Shown: in pieces, positions 8,317-14,844 of the stretch
Layout of the letters: the number at the start of each line of letters is the position of its first letter
Position numbering within the stretch: the first letter of the stretch is position 1
Source: an uncultured Clostridium sp.
GTDB taxonomy: Bacteria; Bacillota; Clostridia; Clostridiales; Clostridiaceae
Reading direction: 5' to 3'
DNA: 14,871 nucleotides
Assembly (NCBI GenBank): GCA_934746015.1
Contig: CAKVEW010000056.1
Location: forward strand, 1-14,871
Position numbers and translations under genes: made by a program
The notes under the pieces: generated by a model
What the model was told of the DNA's origin: nothing
What the model saw: the letters and a program-made list of their open reading frames with translations, nothing else
Database searches by the model: none

Positions 8317-8344
8317 ATTATACCATATAAAGGTATTATCTAAA
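8317..8344 (-). promoter_or_regulatory. Extended -10 promoter for yacL-ispD, with overlapping dyad
   Basis: On the minus strand TGGTATAAT is an extended -10 (TATAAT at 8317-8322). A fair -35, TTTAGA (8339-8344), lies 16 nt upstream. The -10 is one arm of an imperfect inverted repeat, ATTATACC and GGTATTAT (7 of 8 paired), spaced by 7 nt. This could be an operator, or chance in A+T-rich DNA. Confidence 0.55.
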
Positions 8345-8492
8345 ATGAATATTTATTAAAATCTTATTAATTTAAAATACCCCCTATAAATAATCATATA
8401 ATTAATTTATTATAAATCTAAGTTAATTACTCTTCCTTTCGACACTATAAAAATCATAAACAACAGCCGTAAATTTTAAGGAGTTGATGTAT

Positions 8493-8882
8493 ATGAAAGA
8501 TATAATTTTTGATAATTTTCAGAATGATGTTGATGAATCCTTATTACGTCATAGAAGTATTCTAGACATAATGACTAAATTAAATGAATCAAATGCTAGA
8601 GTTAATAGAGCAATAGCTAAATCAGTAACAAATTGTGGTTGTATTGAAATTTCGGCTAAAAAACAAAATCCGTTTAATGATGATAACAGCTTAAATCCTT
8701 CTTTGAGTAATCAAATTGAAGGCAGTCTTTGCAATAATTGTCGTGACATTATTGAAGCTGAAATAGGAAATAATATATTTTATCTTACTTCTTTATGTAA
8801 TTGTTTAGACCTAAATTTATACGACATACTTTTAAAAGAAGAAAATAAAATAAATCTATTGGGAAAGTTTACATTTAGATAA
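8493..8882 (+). CDS. Uncharacterised Cys-rich clostridial protein, possible MazG-like fold
   Basis: I do not recognise a defined function. The product is 129 aa, soluble, with no signal peptide or membrane segment. The N-terminal half is helical (DESLLRHRSILDIMTKLNES). Cysteines form a CxC at 48/50 (TNCGC) and a CxxC at 80/83 (LCNNC), a plausible four-Cys metal site; a second CxC is at 102/104. The C-terminal EIGNNIFYLTSLCNCLDLNLYDIL resembles the last helices of MazG-like nucleotide pyrophosphatases, but the usual catalytic Asp after the Gly is Asn. ATG at 8493 is chosen because AAGGAG lies 9 nt upstream; the upstream TTG and ATG (8484, 8487) are too close to it. It is the only plus-strand gene in the cluster, between disA and yacL, with its own terminator. 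From memory, similar clostridial proteins sit here and may carry a domain-of-unknown-function label (possibly DUF1573); I cannot confirm this. Confidence 0.8.
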   Translation: MKDIIFDNFQNDVDESLLRHRSILDIMTKLNESNARVNRAIAKSVTNCGCIEISAKKQNPFNDDNSLNPSLSNQIEGSLCNNCRDIIEAEIGNNIFYLTSLCNCLDLNLYDILLKEENKINLLGKFTFR

Positions 8883-8886
8883 GTTT

Positions 8887-8911
8887 AAAGCAGGTTCACT
8901 CCTGCTTTTTT
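8887..8911 (+). terminator. Intrinsic terminator of the plus-strand Cys-rich gene
   Basis: AAAGCAGG (8887-8894) and CCTGCTTT (8901-8908) form an 8-bp stem with a 6-nt loop. T residues run on to 8911. It begins 4 nt after the stop codon. On the minus strand, disA transcripts arriving here would meet the stem without a good U-tract, so it is mainly a plus-strand terminator. Confidence 0.88.
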
Positions 8912-8949
8912 ATTATTATCTATTTATTTCATCTTTATACATAAAGATA

Positions 8950-10014
8950 CTAAATCTCATTTTTTAAATATATCTGTTCCTTTATTCTTTTAAGTCCACT
9001 TCTTATAGCTTTAGCTCTTGCTTCTCCAATACCATCAACTTGATCTAAAGCATCAGTATCAGCTGCAATGACATATTTAAGCTCTTTAAAATGTTTTATA
9101 AGATTTTCTATTACCGAAACAGGTACTCTAGGGACCTTAAATAATATTCTAAATCCCTTTGGTGAAATTAATGTATCAGTTAATGAAAGTGAAGAATATC
9201 CTAATAGTTTTGCTAATAAGTCTAAATCTACTAGTTCTTCTGCTGTAAGTCTTTGAATATCATTATATATTTCATGATAATCCATATCTTCTTTGCAATA
9301 ATCTCTTATTAGCAGTATTCCATCTCTTTCAATAAACCTTATAAGTTCACTTAATTGCATTGATATTAATCTTCCTTCATTTCCAAGTTCAACTATATAT
9401 CTTTTTATTTCTTCTACTACCCTCATAACCATTTCAGTTCTTTGGATAGCTGTAACTACATCAAAAATAGTAGTTAAATCTTGATATTCTAATAAATTAA
9501 GATTATTTATCACCCTATCTAGAACATTTACGTATTTTTCTAATGTTTGTATTGCTTGATTAGCTCTTGCAAGAATTACACTACTTTCTTGAAGTACATA
9601 TTTTAAATCGCCCTTATATATAGTAATAATATTTCTTCTTTGAGAAATTGCTATAACTATATTACCCGTTTGTTTTGCAACTCTATTTGCTGTCCTATGT
9701 CTAGTACCAGTTTCATATGTGCTTAAAGTATGATCAGGAACTAGTTGTGTATTAGCATATATTATTCTTTTTAAATCGCTACTTAGAACAATAGCTCCAT
9801 CCATCTTCGCTAATTCATAAACATAGGCTGGTGAATATTCTGAATTTATGTTAAATCCACCATCTACTATCTTCATAACTTCTTCATTATCCCCTATTAC
9901 TATAAGTCCACCAGTTTTAGCTCTTAAAATATTTTCTAAACCTTCTCTTAATGCTGTTCCTGGACTCATAAGCTTTAATATGCTTTTTATTTCTTCATCA
10001 TCTTTTATCCTCAT
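8950..10014 (-). CDS. disA: DNA integrity scanning protein DisA, diadenylate cyclase
   Basis: The 354-aa protein makes the second messenger c-di-AMP from two ATP and, in Bacillus, scans DNA for damage and controls sporulation entry. The N-terminal DAC domain has both catalytic signatures: DGA (72-74, in [10 protein letters not shown]) and RHR (105-107, in [17 protein letters not shown]). A helical spine follows. The C-terminal helix-hairpin-helix DNA-binding motif is at ~322-345 ([20 protein letters not shown]). I place the start at ATG 10012-10014, giving MRIKDDEE, the usual N-terminus length in clostridia. A TTG four codons upstream also reads in frame but is less likely. The ribosome-binding site GGGTGAG is close to this ATG. 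It follows radA after 16 nt, so the two form an operon. Only a weak A+T-rich hairpin (8931-8948) follows the stop. Confidence 0.96.
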   Translation of the reverse strand: MRIKDDEEIKSILKLMSPGTALREGLENILRAKTGGLIVIGDNEEVMKIVDGGFNINSEYSPAYVYELAKMDGAIVLSSDLKRIIYANTQLVPDHTLSTYETGTRHRTANRVAKQTGNIVIAISQRRNIITIYKGDLKYVLQESSVILARANQAIQTLEKYVNVLDRVINNLNLLEYQDLTTIFDVVTAIQRTEMVMRVVEEIKRYIVELGNEGRLISMQLSELIRFIERDGILLIRDYCKEDMDYHEIYNDIQRLTAEELVDLDLLAKLLGYSSLSLTDTLISPKGFRILFKVPRVPVSVIENLIKHFKELKYVIAADTDALDQVDGIGEARAKAIRSGLKRIKEQIYLKNEI

Positions 10015-10030
10015 ACACTCACCCAATCTA

Positions 10031-11398
10031 TTAGAATATCTTATTTATAGCCTCTCTTAAATTACTTACACCTATTATATTTATATTATTACTATTTAAT
10101 TTCTCCCTATTTCTTTCAGGGATAATAGCATTTTCAAATCCCATTTTTTCCGCTTCTTTAATTAATCTTTCACAGGAAGATATAGGTCTAATTTCTCCAG
10201 TTAATCCTACTTCTCCAATTATTACAGTTCTTTGAAGCTTTAATCCTGCATTTTTAACACTAGATAATAGTGCTAATGCTAATCCTAAATCTCCAGTAGT
10301 CCCATCTAAAGTAAGACCACCAACTACATTTACATAAACATCATATTTATAAAAAGGTACTCTTAACTTCTTTTCTAATACTGCTAATATAAGCCTTAAT
10401 CTTTGGTTATCTATACCTATTGCAGTTCTACTTGCTAAATGAGTATTACTTTCACTAACTAATGCCTGCATTTCTACTAATATAGGTCTAGTTCCTTCCA
10501 TAATACCTATTACCACAGAGCCTTCTTGATTAAAATTAGTATCCTCTAGGAATATTCTCGAAGGGTCATATATTTCCTTTAACCCTTCTTCAGCCATTTC
10601 AAAGACACCAATCTCACTAGTAGTACCAAAACGATTCTTCATAGTTCTAAGCACCCTAAATTCCTCTGTACGTTCACCTTCAAAATATAATACCGTATCA
10701 ACCATATGCTCTAAAACTCTTGGGCCTGCTAGTTCACCTTGTTTTGTTACATGAGCAACTATAAATAGAGGTATCCCCTGACTTTTTCCTATTCTCATAA
10801 TAGCATTAGAACATTCTTTAACTTGAGATACACTTCCTGGTGCTGAAGTAATAGATTCCTTATATACAGTTTGAATAGAATCTATAATTACAAAAACAGG
10901 TTTTATTTCATTAATGTATGCCTCTATTAAGTCTAAATTAGTTTCAGATAAAATATAAAGTGATTCTGCATCAACTCCTAACCTATCTCCTCTAATTTTA
11001 ATTTGTTCTTCAGATTCTTCTCCAGAAACATATAAAACTTTACCATAATTTTTTGAAATAGAATCTGCAGTTTGTAGAAGAAGTGTTGATTTACCTATAC
11101 CAGGATCTCCCGATATTAATGTTAAAGAACCTTTTACTAATCCCCCACCTAAAACTCTATTCAATTCCTTTAGGCCAGTATCATATCTTTCCTTTTCTCC
11201 TGATTTTATATCCCTTATGCTCTTTGGCATATTCTCTATTACTCTAATATTATTTACTTTCGATTTTACTTCTTTATGTGTTTCTTTAATTTCTTCAACT
11301 AAAGTATTCCATTTATTGCAATCTGGACATTTCCCTAACCATTTAGGGGACTCATATCCACATTCTTGACAAACAAATATGGATTTAATCTTTGCCAT
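10031..11398 (-). CDS. radA: DNA repair protein RadA
   Basis: This 455-aa RecA-like ATPase promotes branch migration in recombinational repair. An N-terminal zinc finger uses C10, C13, C24 and C27. Walker A is GDPGIGKS (97-104) and Walker B is around FVIIDSIQT (169-176). The RadA-specific motif KNRFG is at 254-258. The C-terminal third is the Lon-protease-like domain ([21 protein letters not shown]). ATG start with TAGGTAA upstream. The stop TAA is followed at once by TAG, a double stop, before disA. In many Firmicutes radA follows clpC; here its upstream neighbour is nagB, and radA has its own promoter. Confidence 0.97.
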   Translation of the reverse strand: MAKIKSIFVCQECGYESPKWLGKCPDCNKWNTLVEEIKETHKEVKSKVNNIRVIENMPKSIRDIKSGEKERYDTGLKELNRVLGGGLVKGSLTLISGDPGIGKSTLLLQTADSISKNYGKVLYVSGEESEEQIKIRGDRLGVDAESLYILSETNLDLIEAYINEIKPVFVIIDSIQTVYKESITSAPGSVSQVKECSNAIMRIGKSQGIPLFIVAHVTKQGELAGPRVLEHMVDTVLYFEGERTEEFRVLRTMKNRFGTTSEIGVFEMAEEGLKEIYDPSRIFLEDTNFNQEGSVVIGIMEGTRPILVEMQALVSESNTHLASRTAIGIDNQRLRLILAVLEKKLRVPFYKYDVYVNVVGGLTLDGTTGDLGLALALLSSVKNAGLKLQRTVIIGEVGLTGEIRPISSCERLIKEAEKMGFENAIIPERNREKLNSNNINIIGVSNLREAINKIF

Positions 11399-11459
11399 AT
11401 AAATTACCTACCAATTCTATTTATTTTATTATAAAAATGCTTATTAAATTACTATAAAT

Positions 11460-11488
11460 ACTATATCATAAGAAAATATAAAAACCAA
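11460..11488 (-). promoter_or_regulatory. Candidate sigma-A promoter for radA-disA
   Basis: TTGGTT (11483-11488) is followed after exactly 17 nt by TATAGT (11460-11465), with an extended TGA just before it. It lies between the nagB terminator and radA, leaving a ~60-nt leader. A second TATAGT nine bases downstream lacks a suitable -35. Confidence 0.6.
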
Positions 11489-11509
11489 TTTTTATATAAC
11501 TCGATCAAT

Positions 11510-11547
11510 AAAAAAAGAACTGCAATATTTACATTATTGCAATTCTT
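11510..11547 (-). terminator. Intrinsic terminator of nagR-nagB
   Basis: On the minus strand a 13-bp stem (11535-11547 with 11515-11527, one G-U pair) encloses a 7-nt loop and leads into a U-run. It starts 26 nt after the nagB stop. A shorter T-run on the other side means it might also work weakly on the plus strand, but no plus-strand gene is upstream. Confidence 0.9.
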
Positions 11548-11573
11548 TTAAAAATTTAAACACTATTATAAAT

Positions 11574-12299
11574 TTATAATAATTTAGCTGCTGCTTCATC
11601 AACTATTACTACAACATCTCTATGCATTTGTAACATTGATGCAGGCATTTCTGTACTTATTTTTCCACTTACCATCGCCTTTACAGCTTCTGCTTTAGAA
11701 TCTCCACTTGCTATAACAATTATTTTCTTAGACTTCATTATTCCACCAAGTCCCATTGTTAATGCTGTCTTTGGAACTTCATCTATTGAATCAAAGAATC
11801 TGGCATTTGCTTCTATTGTATCCTTAGTTAAATGAGTTAAATGAGTTCCAGATACTAAAGCTTCATCTGGTTCATTAAATGCTATATGTCCATTATTTCC
11901 AATTCCTAATAATTGAACATCTGTACCACCTAATTGAGCTATTTTATTATCATAATTTTTACATTCTTCTTCAATATTTTCAGCTAATCCGTTTGGAACA
12001 TAAGTGTTCTTTTTATCTATGTTTATGTGATTGAATAGATTATCATTCATAAAGTATCTGTAACTTTGAGGATGATCTCCACTTAAACCAACATATTCAT
12101 CTAAATTTACAGTAGTAACTTGAGAAAAATCAATTTCTCCTTCTTTATTCATTCTAATTAACTCTTTATACATACCTATTGGTGATCCACCTGTTGCTAA
12201 ACCTAATATAGCCTTTGGATTATTTTTAACTACACTTGCCATTTCTTTTGCAGCTACCTTACTTAGTTCATCATAATTCTTTGTTACTATTACCTTCAT
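11574..12299 (-). CDS. nagB: Glucosamine-6-phosphate deaminase
   Basis: The 241-aa enzyme converts glucosamine 6-phosphate to fructose 6-phosphate plus ammonia, feeding amino sugars into glycolysis. The N-terminal GLATGGSPIGMYKELI is the phosphate-binding region. NLDEY gives the general base D67, and GIGNNGHIAFNEP holds H138 and E143. Asn136 in that motif (NNGH rather than the E. coli NDGH) agrees with other Gram-positive NagB proteins as I recall them. The length (~240) is that of the short Gram-positive form, lacking the C-terminal tail of the ~266-aa E. coli allosteric enzyme. The ATG overlaps the nagR stop (ATGA), with AGAGGGGA upstream, so translation is coupled. No nagA is adjacent, so deacetylation of GlcNAc-6-P must be encoded elsewhere. 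Confidence 0.97.
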   Translation of the reverse strand: MKVIVTKNYDELSKVAAKEMASVVKNNPKAILGLATGGSPIGMYKELIRMNKEGEIDFSQVTTVNLDEYVGLSGDHPQSYRYFMNDNLFNHINIDKKNTYVPNGLAENIEEECKNYDNKIAQLGGTDVQLLGIGNNGHIAFNEPDEALVSGTHLTHLTKDTIEANARFFDSIDEVPKTALTMGLGGIMKSKKIIVIASGDSKAEAVKAMVSGKISTEMPASMLQMHRDVVVIVDEAAAKLL

Positions 12300-13018
12300 C
12301 GTATTTTCCCCTCTCTTCGTGATATATTAACTTCTAAAGTGAATTTATCTGATCTATATATAGCCTCTTCTAAAAATATTAACTTATTGTTTAAATCATA
12401 AGTTTTACTAATAATTTTTAGCATAGGCACTTGTTGATTAACCTTAAATGCTTCTTTTAATTCGTTGTCCATAATAATTGAAACTATTGAGGATTGAGAA
12501 TAATCTACTTTATAACCAAAACTATCTAGAATTTTGAATAAAGATCCCTTTAGCATTTCTTCATCCATGTACCCACAGTAATCTACAGGTATATAAACTT
12601 TTTCTATTGCAACACATTCATCGTCAACTATACGCTTTCTAATTATCTTGTATAATTCATCTAACAAAAAAATATCTGTTAAATCTTCTGGTGTTGAAAT
12701 CTTTTCAAATTGAACTATTTCAGACCTTAAATTTTTTCCCGTTTGCTTTACTATTTCACTAAAGCTCATCATATCCTTTTGTTTAAATGTTTGCTCACAT
12801 ACGAAAGTTCCTTTTCCTTTAATTCTAAGAAGTACTCCTTCTTGTACAAGTTCACCAATAGCCTGCCTAATGGTCATTCTACTAACTCCGTATATCTCAC
12901 AAAGTTCTCTTTCACTTGATATACAATCTCCAGGTTTCCATACTCCTTTGGAAATCTTAGATGTTAAATCATTTTTTAATTGGTAATATACAGGAATTGG
13001 GCTACTTTTATCTATCAT
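12296..13018 (-). CDS. nagR: GntR/HutC-family transcriptional regulator, NagR/DasR-like
   Basis: The 240-aa regulator has an N-terminal winged helix of the GntR family. The stretch SSERELCEIYGVSRMTIRQA (~34-53) is the helix-turn-helix, and the wing is LRIKGKGTFV. The C-terminal UTRA ligand domain (~85-235) contains KIIRKRIVDDECVAIEKVYIP and the closing FLEEAIYRSDKFTLEVN. NagR/YvoA and DasR relatives bind glucosamine- or N-acetylglucosamine-6-phosphate and control amino-sugar genes. Overlap with nagB and a DasR-type operator in its own promoter support that role here (inference). ATG start with AGGAGG at good spacing. In Bacillus the order is nagA-nagB-nagR; here the regulator comes first. Confidence 0.9.
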   Translation of the reverse strand: MIDKSSPIPVYYQLKNDLTSKISKGVWKPGDCISSERELCEIYGVSRMTIRQAIGELVQEGVLLRIKGKGTFVCEQTFKQKDMMSFSEIVKQTGKNLRSEIVQFEKISTPEDLTDIFLLDELYKIIRKRIVDDECVAIEKVYIPVDYCGYMDEEMLKGSLFKILDSFGYKVDYSQSSIVSIIMDNELKEAFKVNQQVPMLKIISKTYDLNNKLIFLEEAIYRSDKFTLEVNISRREGKIR

Positions 13019-13037
13019 TGTTAATCCTCCTAAAATT

Positions 13038-13066
13038 ATTATATTAAAAATCGTTATAGATGTCTA
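13038..13066 (-). promoter_or_regulatory. Sigma-A promoter of nagR-nagB
   Basis: On the minus strand TAGACA (13061-13066; five of six to consensus) is followed after exactly 17 nt by a perfect TATAAT (13038-13043). The ribosome-binding site and nagR ATG follow within ~20 nt. The -35 hexamer is inside the putative operator. Confidence 0.8.
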
Positions 13067-13071
13067 GACCA
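13060..13071. promoter_or_regulatory. Putative NagR/DasR operator over the nagR promoter
   Basis: The plus strand reads ATGTCTAGACCA. It contains the perfect palindrome GTCTAGAC and matches the DasR-responsive-element core TGGTCTAGACCA at 10 of 12 positions. It overlaps the -35 hexamer, so a bound repressor would block polymerase. Recognition of the core is from general knowledge of the family; binding here is inferred. Confidence 0.7.
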
Positions 13072-13152
13072 GTTTGTTAATTTTTTAGATTGTTATAAAT
13101 TATAAATTTTTTGGAAAAAATACTTTCATAATGATTAAAAGGAGATGCTATA

Positions 13153-13314
13153 ATGATTAATAGAAATTATTTTTCCAATATACCTTCAAAAAATGTACTA
13201 CGTGAAGATAAATCCAAAAATTTATCAGAAGAATTATTTTTTAATTCTAAAGATAATTCTTTAGATAACATGATTCTTAATTCTAATTTAGACAATCAAA
13301 ATATCATTAAATAA
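13153..13314 (+). CDS. Small unrecognised Asn-rich ORF (53 codons)
   Basis: I do not recognise this product. It starts MINRNYFSNIPSKN and is polar and Asn/Ser/Lys/Asp-rich, with no membrane segment, signal peptide, Cys or His. The translation signal is strong: AAAAGGAG with 8 nt to the ATG. An overlapping upstream ATG (13145) stops after two codons. It lies between nagR (divergent) and the glutaredoxin gene, in a 436-nt gap that is otherwise non-coding. An upstream GGAAAAAATA (13113-13122) fits the -10 of forespore sigma-F promoters loosely, but low-complexity sequence makes chance matches likely. A small sporulation or stress protein is only a guess. Confidence 0.5.
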   Translation: MINRNYFSNIPSKNVLREDKSKNLSEELFFNSKDNSLDNMILNSNLDNQNIIK

Positions 13315-13374
13315 TTTGATATTTAAATTATATAATACCACATTCCTTATTTTTAATAAAATATACTATAAATG

Positions 13375-13403
13375 TTGAAATTATTGATGAAATGGTGTAA
13401 ACT
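13375..13403 (+). promoter_or_regulatory. Candidate promoter for the glutaredoxin gene
   Basis: TTGAAA (13375-13380) and TAAACT (13398-13403) are spaced by exactly 17 nt. The same -10 variant is used by the tRNA-Thr promoter in this window. The -10 is only four of six to consensus, so the call is tentative. Confidence 0.5.
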
Positions 13404-13418
13404 TTATATTAATTAATA

Positions 13419-13440
13419 TTAATTATCTTTTGATAATTAA
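13419..13440 (+). other. Perfect 9-bp hairpin abutting the glutaredoxin ribosome-binding site
   Basis: TTAATTATC (13419-13427) and GATAATTAA (13432-13440) pair perfectly around a TTTT loop. The last paired base is immediately followed by AAGGAGG (13441-13447). It is neither a terminator nor a recognised riboswitch. It may stabilise the mRNA 5' end or be a protein-binding dyad in the DNA. Confidence 0.5.
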
Positions 13441-13454
13441 AAGGAGGATTACAA

Positions 13455-13682
13455 ATGGTTAAAGTTTATAGTACAAATACTTGCCCATGGTGTGTAAAAG
13501 CAAAAAACTACTTAAAATCAGTAGGGGTGGCATTTGAAGAATTTAATGTTCAAGAAGATATGACTGCTAGAGATGAAATGATAAATAAATCAAAACAAAT
13601 GGGAGTTCCTGTTTTAGATATAGATGGTACTGTTATAGTTGGTTTTGATAAAAATGCTATAGATAAAGCATTAAACAAATAG
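13455..13682 (+). CDS. Glutaredoxin-like thiol-disulfide protein, YruB family
   Basis: The 75-aa thioredoxin-fold protein carries the redox motif CPWC (C10, C13) near the N-terminus, in YSTNTCPWCVKAK. The cis-proline motif is GVPVLDIDG, followed by the glycine-containing IVGFD. Both match short glutaredoxin/NrdH-like proteins. The closest group I can name is the YruB-type family first noted in Clostridium pasteurianum (family knowledge). It probably reduces disulfides on a partner protein in the cytoplasm; the electron donor and target cannot be read from sequence, and no reductase or ribonucleotide reductase is adjacent. ATG start with AAGGAGG 7 nt upstream. It appears monocistronic: its own promoter region on one side and a strong terminator on the other. 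Confidence 0.93.
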   Translation: MVKVYSTNTCPWCVKAKNYLKSVGVAFEEFNVQEDMTARDEMINKSKQMGVPVLDIDGTVIVGFDKNAIDKALNK

Positions 13683-13731
13683 TTTTTAGAACATAAACAC
13701 CTAAATATTATGGTGTTATAAAATAATAATT

Positions 13732-13765
13732 AAAAAGAAGTAGTTCTCGCAACTACTTCTTTTTT
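13732..13765 (+). terminator. Intrinsic terminator of the glutaredoxin gene
   Basis: AAAAAGAAGTAGTT (13732-13745) and its exact complement (13751-13764) form a 14-bp stem with loop CTCGC, and the T-run ends at 13765. The A-run on the other arm could make it work in both directions as a backup for gapN. A smaller 6-bp hairpin (AACACC/GGTGTT, ~13695-13716) lies between it and the stop codon. Confidence 0.92.
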
Positions 13766-13784
13766 ATAGAATTTATTAAACTTT

Positions 13785-13826
13785 AAAAAATCAATAAGGA
13801 GCTGTATTTTTACAGCTCCTTATTGA
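13785..13826 (-). terminator. Intrinsic terminator of gapN
   Basis: A perfect 16-bp stem (13791-13806 with 13811-13826) encloses a 4-nt loop. On the minus strand it is followed by six U residues (13785-13790). It lies 58 nt past the gapN stop and faces the glutaredoxin terminator, separating the convergent genes. Confidence 0.92.
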
Positions 13827-13884
13827 AAATATATTTATTTTATAATCTATCAATGATCATTTTATACTCTATGGTAAACAGTAC

Positions 13885-14844
13885 CTATCTACCTATATTA
13901 ATTACAGTCGCCTTAGGTCTTGACATAGCTTCTATTGAATATTTTATACCTTGAGTTCCAATTCCGGATGCCTTAACTCCTAAGAATGGGAAATGGTCTG
14001 GTCCTCTTTCAGTTTTATTATTAACTTGAACTGTACCAACTTCTAATTTATCTGCCACATAAAAAGCTTCATTAATATTTTCAGTAAATACTGATGATTG
14101 TAATCCATATTCAGACTTATTAGCAATTTCAATTGCTTCATCCTTATCCTTAACTCTTATTATAGGTAGAACTGGTCCAAATGGTTCTTCCCAAGCTAAT
14201 CTCATATCAGTTGTTACATAATCAAATAATGTTGGGTAAATTAAGTTTTCTTCTCGCTTTCCACCAACTAATAAATGAGCACCTTTTTCTCTAGCTTCAT
14301 CAATAAGTTCCCAAACAAAGTCTGCTGACTTATTATCTATTAATGGAACAACTTCTGCTCCATCTATAGGATTTCCAACCTTTAATTTTTCAACTTTTTC
14401 TTTAACTTTCTCAACTAATATATCTGCCACTTCTTCTACAACTAATATTCTTTTAACAGCTGTACATCTTTGTCCTGAATAAGAATATGCTCCAGAAACA
14501 ATATTAGAAGCTGCTAAATCTAAGTCTGCATCCTTTAATACAATAGCTGCATCCTTTCCACCCAGTTCCATTAGTAATGGCACCATACTAGTTATTCTTG
14601 AAATTCTAGTACCTACTTCTGTACTTCCAGTAAAGTTTATAAAATCTATTGAAGGATGAGTTACTATATAATCTCCTATTTCACTACCTCTTCCAGTAAC
14701 AGTATTTAATACCCCTGCTGGAACTCCTGCTTGCTCAAATACTTTAGCTAAATATAATCCACAAAGACTCCCTTGAGTTGCAGGCTTTAAAACTACTGAA
14801 TTACCAGCTATTAAAGATTTGAAATCAGTATTTGAAGGCCCTGC
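13885..14844 (-). CDS. gapN: NADP-dependent glyceraldehyde-3-phosphate dehydrogenase, non-phosphorylating (C-terminal part)
   Basis: About 320 codons of an aldehyde dehydrogenase superfamily protein are open; full-length GapN is ~475-490 aa. It oxidises glyceraldehyde 3-phosphate directly to 3-phosphoglycerate with NADP, giving NADPH. Visible: AGNSVVLKPATQGS and FTGSTEVG (cofactor side), the catalytic Glu in LLMELGGKD, the catalytic Cys in SYSGQRCTA, and WEEPFGPVLPIIRV. The C-terminal NNKTERGPDHFPFLGVKASG is typical of GapN rather than other ALDHs. The ATG at 14586 is internal: sequence before it is still good GapN. Homology stops just before the Leu-Ile-Ala-Gly-Asn motif (about 14815), and an in-frame TGA lies at 14845-14847. 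The N-terminal ~150 residues are absent; the window tail is probably not genuine gapN sequence. Confidence 0.9.
   Translation of the reverse strand, partial: AGPSNTDFKSLIAGNSVVLKPATQGSLCGLYLAKVFEQAGVPAGVLNTVTGRGSEIGDYIVTHPSIDFINFTGSTEVGTRISRITSMVPLLMELGGKDAAIVLKDADLDLAASNIVSGAYSYSGQRCTAVKRILVVEEVADILVEKVKEKVEKLKVGNPIDGAEVVPLIDNKSADFVWELIDEAREKGAHLLVGGKREENLIYPTLFDYVTTDMRLAWEEPFGPVLPIIRVKDKDEAIEIANKSEYGLQSSVFTENINEAFYVADKLEVGTVQVNNKTERGPDHFPFLGVKASGIGTQGIKYSIEAMSRPKATVINIGR

Noticed and set aside
8561..8568. TCTAGACA resembling half of the NagR operator
   Set aside because: It lies inside the coding sequence of the Cys-rich gene, has only the short core, and is not placed at a promoter.
8931..8948. 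Hairpin just after the disA stop as a terminator
   Set aside because: The stem is seven A+T-rich pairs with no U-tract on the minus strand, so it cannot be called a terminator with confidence.
10015..10026. In-frame TTG start four codons upstream of disA
   Set aside because: It would place the start upstream of the only ribosome-binding-like GGGTGAG; the ATG gives the usual clostridial N-terminus.
9848..10060. Plus-strand open frames within disA (also 9068-9256)
   Set aside because: They are antisense to DisA catalytic and DNA-binding domains and lack ribosome-binding sites.
13300..13323. Dyad AATATCA/TGATATT around the stop of the 53-codon ORF as a terminator
   Set aside because: The stem is A+T-rich with a 10-nt loop and is not followed by a U-run.
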